Notes under the pieces: model-generated | The model's database searches: none | Seen by the model: the letters and a program-made list of their open reading frames with translations, nothing else | Told to the model about the DNA's origin: nothing | Shown: piece after piece, positions 58,415 to 64,000 of the stretch | Layout: each line of letters opens with the position of its first letter | How positions within the stretch are numbered: position 1 is the first letter of the stretch | Assembly (NCBI RefSeq): GCF_003144535.1 | Contig: NZ_PHFJ01000008.1 | Coordinates: 62,001-126,000, forward strand | From: Proteus penneri | GTDB lineage: Bacteria; Pseudomonadota; Gammaproteobacteria; Enterobacterales; Enterobacteriaceae | Direction of reading: 5' to 3' | Length of the DNA: 64,000 nt | Position numbers and translations under genes: made by a program

Positions 58415-59254
58415 ATGATCCACATTATTACGCTTTCTAACCCTCAAGCAGCTGATTTATTTGTCAATTATATGGCAACAAAAGGTGTGCGAATTCACGC
58501 AAAAAATGAAAATCAGCAGATCTCACTTTGGTTAGAAGACCAACATCAATTGGATATGGTTGAAAAAGAACTCAATACTTTTTTACGCGAGCCTTTTCAC
58601 CCACGTTACCAAGCCGCAAGTTGGCAAACCGGTAATCCGCAAAATACGGGTATCAAATATCGCCCAGCTTTTTCGATAAAAAATATGGTGCAACGTTCAG
58701 GGCCGTTAACGGTACTGGTGATTATTTTATGTATCCTCGTTTTTATCTGGCAACAAGTGGTTGGTGACTATGATGTCATGCTCCATTTAGCATGGCCTTA
58801 TGAAGAGAGCTTAAACCTTGAAGTTTGGCGCTATATTACCCCAGCGTTTATTCATTTTTCACTGATGCATATCGCCTTCAACCTTGCTATGTGGTGGTAT
58901 CTCGCAAGTCAAACAGAGCAACAATTAGGCACCGGTAAATTATTTGTGATCATGCTCGTTTCTGCGCTCTTTAGTAATTGGGCACAATCCTTGTTTACAG
59001 ATTCCAACTTTGGTGGGCTTTCTGGCGTTGTTTACGCATTAATTGGCTATGTCGGTTTAACAGGAATACGTAATCCAGAAAAAGGTATTGGCGCTCCAAC
59101 AGGTTTAATCGTCTTTTCAATTTTGTGGATTGTTGCTGGTTATATGGGTGTTTTAGGTGACTCTATCGGAAATGCTGCACATTTTGCAGGCTTCCTTATC
59201 GGCTTATTGATGGCTTTGTGGGATAATCGACATCAATTATCTCGTAGATCATAA
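58415..59254 (+). CDS. glpG: Rhomboid intramembrane serine protease GlpG
   Basis: A 279-residue protein (276 in E. coli). The N-terminal cytoplasmic domain (about 1-90) is followed by six membrane segments. The catalytic dyad is Ser203 in FGGLSGVVYAL and His256 in NAAHFAGFLIG; WRYITPAFIHFSLMHIAFN is the L1 loop and oxyanion His/Asn. I chose the ATG at 58415 with GATGAG eight bases upstream; the TTG two codons earlier is too close to that site. Confidence 0.96.
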   Translation: MIHIITLSNPQAADLFVNYMATKGVRIHAKNENQQISLWLEDQHQLDMVEKELNTFLREPFHPRYQAASWQTGNPQNTGIKYRPAFSIKNMVQRSGPLTVLVIILCILVFIWQQVVGDYDVMLHLAWPYEESLNLEVWRYITPAFIHFSLMHIAFNLAMWWYLASQTEQQLGTGKLFVIMLVSALFSNWAQSLFTDSNFGGLSGVVYALIGYVGLTGIRNPEKGIGAPTGLIVFSILWIVAGYMGVLGDSIGNAAHFAGFLIGLLMALWDNRHQLSRRS

Positions 59255-59292
59255 TAAAATTAACATGATATTTTTAACATTAGGGGATACCT

Positions 59293-60051
59293 GTGAAGCA
59301 AACGCAACGACATGATGCCATCATTGAACTGGTACGCCTACAAGGCTATGTCAGCACTGAAGAATTGGTGGAGCATTTTGAAGTCAGCCCACAGACCATC
59401 CGACGTGATTTAAATGAATTAGCGGAAAAGAACAAAATCCAACGTCATCACGGTGGTGCGGCATTACCTTCAAGCTCAGTGAATACGGCTTATCATGATC
59501 GTAAAATTATGTGGTCTGATGAAAAATCACGTATCGCACAACGAGTAGCAAGCTTAATTCCTGATGGTGCAACACTGTTTATTGATATCGGTACAACACC
59601 TGAAGCGGTCGCACATGCATTAATTAACCACAAAAACCTACGTATCGTGACCAACAATCTCAATGTGGCAACGTTACTGATGGGCAAAGAAGACTTTCGC
59701 TTAATTCTTGCGGGTGGTGAAGTACGTACACGAGATGGTGGCATTGTCGGTGAAGCGACACTTGATTTTATCTCTCAATTCCGTCTTGATTACGGTATCT
59801 TAGGGATAAGCGGTATTGATATGGATGGTTCTCTACTTGAGTTTGATTACCATGAAGTTCGCACTAAACGCGCAATTATCGAAAATTCACGCTGTGTAAT
59901 GTTGGTGACTGACCATTCTAAGTTTGGTCGTAATGCGATGGTGAATTTAGGTAATATGAATCTAATCGATTACTTATTTACCGATCAAGAACCCCCCGCA
60001 GGGATCCAAAAAATTGTTGAGCAACACAACGTTCAACTCGAATTATGTTAA
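59293..60051 (+). CDS. glpR: Glycerol-3-phosphate regulon repressor GlpR
   Basis: A 252-residue DeoR-family repressor (same length in E. coli). The N-terminal HTH is VSTEELVEHFEVSPQTIRRDL; the C-terminal sugar-phosphate isomerase-like effector domain (TLFIDIGTTPEAV; EFDYHEVRTKRAII) binds glycerol-3-phosphate. It starts with GTG after GGGGATACC; the E. coli protein starts at the same residue (MKQTQRH). It would repress glpD, whose promoter has a GlpR operator. Confidence 0.97.
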   Translation: MKQTQRHDAIIELVRLQGYVSTEELVEHFEVSPQTIRRDLNELAEKNKIQRHHGGAALPSSSVNTAYHDRKIMWSDEKSRIAQRVASLIPDGATLFIDIGTTPEAVAHALINHKNLRIVTNNLNVATLLMGKEDFRLILAGGEVRTRDGGIVGEATLDFISQFRLDYGILGISGIDMDGSLLEFDYHEVRTKRAIIENSRCVMLVTDHSKFGRNAMVNLGNMNLIDYLFTDQEPPAGIQKIVEQHNVQLELC

Positions 60052-60066
60052 TTGAATAAATTCCTC

Positions 60067-60096
60067 AAAAAGTACCTTATCAGGTACTTTTTTTTC
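60067..60096 (+). terminator. Terminator of glpEGR
   Basis: The stem AAAGTACCT / AGGTACTTT with a 4-base loop is followed by a run of T. Confidence 0.92.
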
Positions 60097-60306
60097 GCCT
60101 ATTTCCTACTAAACTCAGATTAATCCATTCTATTTGCTCTCATTTTTGATCTGTCTACACTCTTTTTCATTAATACATGAACAATGTTGCTTATTATTAA
60201 TAAACCCACAAAAAATGTGGATATGATAATAAATTGTTACCCATATCACGCGGTTATGTTTTTTATCAGTTATATAGTTGGCATTTTCATCAAACTTCAT
60301 TACAAT

Positions 60307-60326
60307 TGTGAGCGAAAACGAACATT
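60307..60326 (+). promoter_or_regulatory. GlpR operator at the glpD promoter
   Basis: TGTGAGCGAAAACGAACATT agrees with 16 of 20 positions of the GlpR consensus WATGTTCGWTAWCGAACATW, with a perfect right half. It lies 34 bases before the glpD start, where it would overlap the promoter or early transcript. Confidence 0.65.
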
Positions 60327-60360
60327 AAAGAATTATTTCGCGCATTCGTAGGAGGATGTT

Positions 60361-61854
60361 ATGAAAACTCAAGACTTGATTGTCATCGGCGGCGGGATAA
60401 ACGGCGCTGGAATTGCGGCGGATGCAGCTGGCCGAGGCCTTTCAGTACTTATGCTGGAAGCTCAAGACTTAGCAAGTGCGACATCTTCCGCGAGCTCTAA
60501 ACTTATTCATGGTGGTTTACGTTATTTAGAACACTACGAATTCCGCTTAGTTAGCGAAGCACTGGCAGAGCGTGAAGTATTATTACGCTTAGCACCACAT
60601 ATCGCATTTCCAATGCGGTTCCGCCTGCCACATCAAGCACACTTACGCCCAGCTTGGATGATCCGTATTGGTCTATTCCTTTATGATCATTTAGGAAAAC
60701 GTGTCAGTCTACCAAGCAGTAAAGGCATTAAATTTGGTGCAAACTCTGTTTTAAAACCAGAATTAACACGCGGTTTTGAATATTCAGATTGTTGGGTTGA
60801 TGATGCACGTTTAGTGGTACTCAATGCACAAGAAATCGTCCGTCGTGGTGGTGAAGTGCGTACTCGCACAAAAGTAACCCGCGCTTGGCGTGAAAATAAT
60901 TTGTGGATGGTAGAAGCGCAAGATTTACGTACTGGTAAAACATCGCTTTATCAATCAAAAGCTCTTGTCAATGCGGCTGGCCCTTGGGTTAAAACCCTGT
61001 TTGACGAAGGCCTAAAACTGAAATCACCTTATGGTATCCGCTTAATTAAAGGTAGCCATATTGTTATTCCTCGTGCTCATAACGAACCACAAGCTTATAT
61101 TTTACAAAACGAAGATAACCGTATTGTCTTCGTTATTCCTTGGATGGATGAATTCTCTATCATCGGTACTACGGATGTTGAATATAAAGGTGATCCTAAA
61201 GATGTCGCTATTGATGACAACGAAGTTCAGTATTTACTGAAAGTCTATAACGATCACTTTAAAAAGCAGTTAACCAAAGAAGATATCGTTTGGAATTACT
61301 CTGGTGTACGCCCATTGTGCGACGACGAATCCGATTCACCACAAGCGATAACCCGTGATTACACCTTAGATGTTCACGATGATAATGGTCAAACACCACT
61401 ATTATCTGTATTTGGTGGTAAATTAACGACTTATCGTAAATTAGGCGAACACGCCGTTGATAAACTCGTAAGCTACTTCCCTAACATGGGTAAACCGTGG
61501 ACCAAAAATGGTCAATTACCGGGTGGTAATTTAGAAGGTTGTGATCGTGATGGTTATTCACGTTTAATTCGTCAACGTCATCCTTGGTTACCAGAAGCAC
61601 TAGCGCTGCGTTTTGCCCGCACTTATGGTAGCAACACTGAATTACTGCTTGAAGGTATTACTGATTTAGCCGGTATGGGCGAAAACTTCGGTCATAATCT
61701 GTATGAAGCAGAATTACGTTATTTAGTGAAACATGAATGGGTTATCGAAGTTGATGATGCGATTTGGCGTCGTACCAAACTCGGCATGTGGCTAGATGAC
61801 GAACAAAAACAACGTATTAGTCAATGGTTAGCGGCTAATACACAAAATTCATAA
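60361..61854 (+). CDS. glpD: Aerobic glycerol-3-phosphate dehydrogenase GlpD
   Basis: A 497-residue FAD flavoprotein (501 in E. coli), bound to the inner face of the membrane, oxidising glycerol-3-phosphate to dihydroxyacetone phosphate and reducing ubiquinone. The FAD dinucleotide fold GGGINGAG lies at residues 10-17; SSASSKLIHGGLRYLEH and SVFGGKLTTYRKLGEHA are the family signatures. The ribosome site AGGAGG is very strong. Confidence 0.98.
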   Translation: MKTQDLIVIGGGINGAGIAADAAGRGLSVLMLEAQDLASATSSASSKLIHGGLRYLEHYEFRLVSEALAEREVLLRLAPHIAFPMRFRLPHQAHLRPAWMIRIGLFLYDHLGKRVSLPSSKGIKFGANSVLKPELTRGFEYSDCWVDDARLVVLNAQEIVRRGGEVRTRTKVTRAWRENNLWMVEAQDLRTGKTSLYQSKALVNAAGPWVKTLFDEGLKLKSPYGIRLIKGSHIVIPRAHNEPQAYILQNEDNRIVFVIPWMDEFSIIGTTDVEYKGDPKDVAIDDNEVQYLLKVYNDHFKKQLTKEDIVWNYSGVRPLCDDESDSPQAITRDYTLDVHDDNGQTPLLSVFGGKLTTYRKLGEHAVDKLVSYFPNMGKPWTKNGQLPGGNLEGCDRDGYSRLIRQRHPWLPEALALRFARTYGSNTELLLEGITDLAGMGENFGHNLYEAELRYLVKHEWVIEVDDAIWRRTKLGMWLDDEQKQRISQWLAANTQNS

Positions 61855-61904
61855 GAATAGTCACCCTATTCTCTGACTCTGTTCGATGTTTTTATTAGCA
61901 ATTT

Positions 61905-61937
61905 TTGTGGCGCCTAATACCGCGCCACTTTTTTTTG
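61905..61937 (+). terminator. Terminator of glpD
   Basis: The stem GTGGCGC / GCGCCAC with an 8-base loop is followed by eight T. Confidence 0.93.
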
Positions 61938-61967
61938 CTTTTTTTACCAAAACGCTAAAATTACTCA

Positions 61968-62330
61968 TCATTGATCATGAGTTAACTGCTTTTCTAGAAA
62001 AGCTTTTAACACTGTTGCATTATTTTGTTGCTCGTCTTTACCTGAATAAAGTAATACCAGCGGTTGCTTTTTGGCTATTGCGACAAGTGATTGCCAATGT
62101 TCAGGTGCAGCCATTAATTCTTGCGTATAACGTTGCCTGAATTCAGTAAAATCGCCCCCTCCGCCATGAAACCATTTTCGTAATTCAGTCGAAGGCGCGA
62201 CACCTTTATTCCATTCATCATAATGAAAATCGGTCTTTTTCACACCCCTTGGCCAGAGCCTATCGACTAACACACGATAACCTTCATGCTCGCCGTCTTT
62301 ATCATCATAAACACGTTTACAAGTGATCAT
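61968..62330 (-). CDS. yeaO: DUF488 protein YeaO
   Basis: A 120-residue protein resembling E. coli YeaO (115 residues). CKRVYDDKDG, GYRVLVDRLWPRGVKKTD and PLVLLYSGKDEQQNNATVL are the DUF488 signatures, including the conserved RLWPRG. The function is not established. I chose the ATG at 62330 with AGAGGCGA upstream; the frame extends 28 codons further without a ribosome site. It is convergent with glpD and divergent from metF. Confidence 0.9.
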   Translation of the reverse strand: MITCKRVYDDKDGEHEGYRVLVDRLWPRGVKKTDFHYDEWNKGVAPSTELRKWFHGGGGDFTEFRQRYTQELMAAPEHWQSLVAIAKKQPLVLLYSGKDEQQNNATVLKAFLEKQLTHDQ

Positions 62331-62522
62331 TTCGCCTCTCATCAATACGTTAGTTAACTTTATTGTAGAAGAAAAATGAGAAGATTGACCTCTCAATACG
62401 CTCATTTTCATCATAGAGTCTCTTTCAACATGAAATTTTCTCTCCTTTTGATTGAATTATCCTCATCAAAAACAAGGTGAATAGTTGTTGACTAAATAAC
62501 CTAATTAAGAGAATCTACATCT

Positions 62523-62554
62523 AGACGTCTAAATGGTTAGATGGGTAACTAGGT
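62523..62554 (+). promoter_or_regulatory. MetJ operator array upstream of metF
   Basis: Four consecutive 8-base met boxes are read: AGACGTCT (perfect consensus), AAATGGTT, AGATGGGT and AACTAGGT. MetJ binds tandem boxes cooperatively. The array lies 55-86 bases before the metF start, at the promoter. Confidence 0.85.
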
Positions 62555-62599
62555 AGTGATACTTAAATAAGAATAACAACACAGTGACATGATTGATGA

Positions 62600-63508
<909 letters not shown>

Positions 63509-63523
63509 TCCTAACTTACAATT

Positions 63524-63544
63524 ACCCCGCTAATTAAGCGGGGT
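63524..63544. terminator. G+C hairpin between metF and the DUF4291 gene
   Basis: The perfect 8-bp stem ACCCCGCT / AGCGGGGT with a 5-base loop lies between convergent genes. Neither flank is a proper T run, so it may act as a weak bidirectional terminator. Confidence 0.55.
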
Positions 63545-63558
63545 GACATCGTGATAGA

Positions 63559-64000
63559 TTACTCACCAAAGTGATATGGCTTTTCTACTGGCAATAGGCT
63601 GTATGCGGTGTCGAGATCACCATTAGCAATACAATTATCTATTTTACGTGCCTTATCGGTAATATCCGTAATATTCACAATCCACTCTTGGCAATATTTT
63701 TCAACTGCTTGATTTCGCAAACCAATTTGGATAGTGCGATAACTGAGTCGATTCAGATAAATATCACGTTCAGGATCCCACTGAATACGGATATTACTGG
63801 TTTCTGATGCCGCTTTCCAAGCCTCAGCACTGACATAGCGGTCTGGGTCAAAATGACTCACAACACCTTGTGTCAGCATCTCTTGAAAGCCTTCATGGGT
63901 AATATCAACGGCAAGAATAGAAGCTTGGTTAGCATCTTTACGTCCCCAACCAGAACGGTACATCATCCAAAGAAAGGAAGGTTTTACCCAAGTCATGCGG
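63559..64000 (-). CDS. DUF4291 protein, C-terminal part (runs off the right edge)
   Basis: About 147 codons of the C-terminal portion are present; the N-terminus lies beyond the window. MTWVKPSFLWMMYRSGW, HFDPDRYVSAEAW, IQWDPERDIYLNRL, and the closing LLPVEKPY are the DUF4291 signature order. The first Met seen here is internal in the family (it follows an FSxxR-type segment), so it is not the start. The function is unknown. Confidence 0.85.
   Translation of the reverse strand, partial: RMTWVKPSFLWMMYRSGWGRKDANQASILAVDITHEGFQEMLTQGVVSHFDPDRYVSAEAWKAASETSNIRIQWDPERDIYLNRLSYRTIQIGLRNQAVEKYCQEWIVNITDITDKARKIDNCIANGDLDTAYSLLPVEKPYHFGE

Larger units (their letters stand above)
60052..60360. other. 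glpR-glpD intergenic region
   Basis: 309 bases without a gene. They hold the glpR terminator (60067-60096), A+T-rich sequence with no recognisable gene, and the glpD promoter with a GlpR operator near the right end. Confidence 0.6.

Overview
The window is a stretch of ordinary chromosome from an AT-rich gammaproteobacterium of the order Enterobacterales. Nearly every protein aligns from end to end with an Escherichia coli counterpart recalled from memory, but the base composition is much richer in A+T than E. coli. The content (yidR, a CsgG/DUF4810/DUF799 lipoprotein trio, an ERIC element, and gene blocks rearranged relative to E. coli) points to Morganellaceae, most probably Proteus. No rRNA, tRNA, CRISPR array, prophage or intact insertion sequence was seen.

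Layout. 1-7.2 kb: the 3' end of yidE, avtA, tag, glyQS, a broken XRE-type antitoxin gene, and yidR. 7.4-19 kb: yicG, then the gmk-rpoZ-spoT-trmH-recG stringent-response and DNA-repair operon, gltS on the other strand, the xanthine permease gene xanP, and yicH. 19-25 kb: an orphan StbD-like antitoxin, rluF, fabY(yiiD), a frameshifted dtd, yihX and typA. 25-31 kb: the glnA-glnL-glnG nitrogen-control operon with recognisable NtrC, CRP and sigma-54 sites, an ERIC repeat, and hemN. 31-34 kb: an A+T-rich gene-poor stretch and three overlapping or closely spaced outer-membrane lipoprotein genes. 34-39 kb: tex, greB and ompR-envZ. 39-44 kb: pstSCAB-phoU behind two Pho boxes. 44-48 kb: an amino-acid ABC importer whose ATPase gene is reduced to 15 codons, then adeP behind a PurR-like box. 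48-53 kb: a GNAT/glycosyltransferase pair, yihI and a DUF4026 gene. 53-62 kb: feoABC behind FNR and Fur sites, bioH/gntX/nfuA, glpEGR and glpD. 62-64 kb: yeaO, metF behind a MetJ operator array, and the 3' part of a DUF4291 gene.

How the genes work together. Several complete modules sit with their own regulation: nitrogen (glnALG), phosphate (pst-phoU), ferrous iron (feo), glycerol-3-phosphate (glp), osmosensing (ompR-envZ), purine salvage (xanP and adeP both carry PurR-like boxes) and methionine (metF with met boxes). The points that depart from expectation are mostly decay or loss: dtd with a one-base contraction in a C tract, an ABC importer without its ATPase, a degraded XRE regulator, an antitoxin without a toxin, and missing ligB and yihY. 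The accessory genes least explained are the lipoprotein trio, the glycosyltransferase/GNAT pair and the DUF4026 protein. I found no convincing evidence of a wholly new system.
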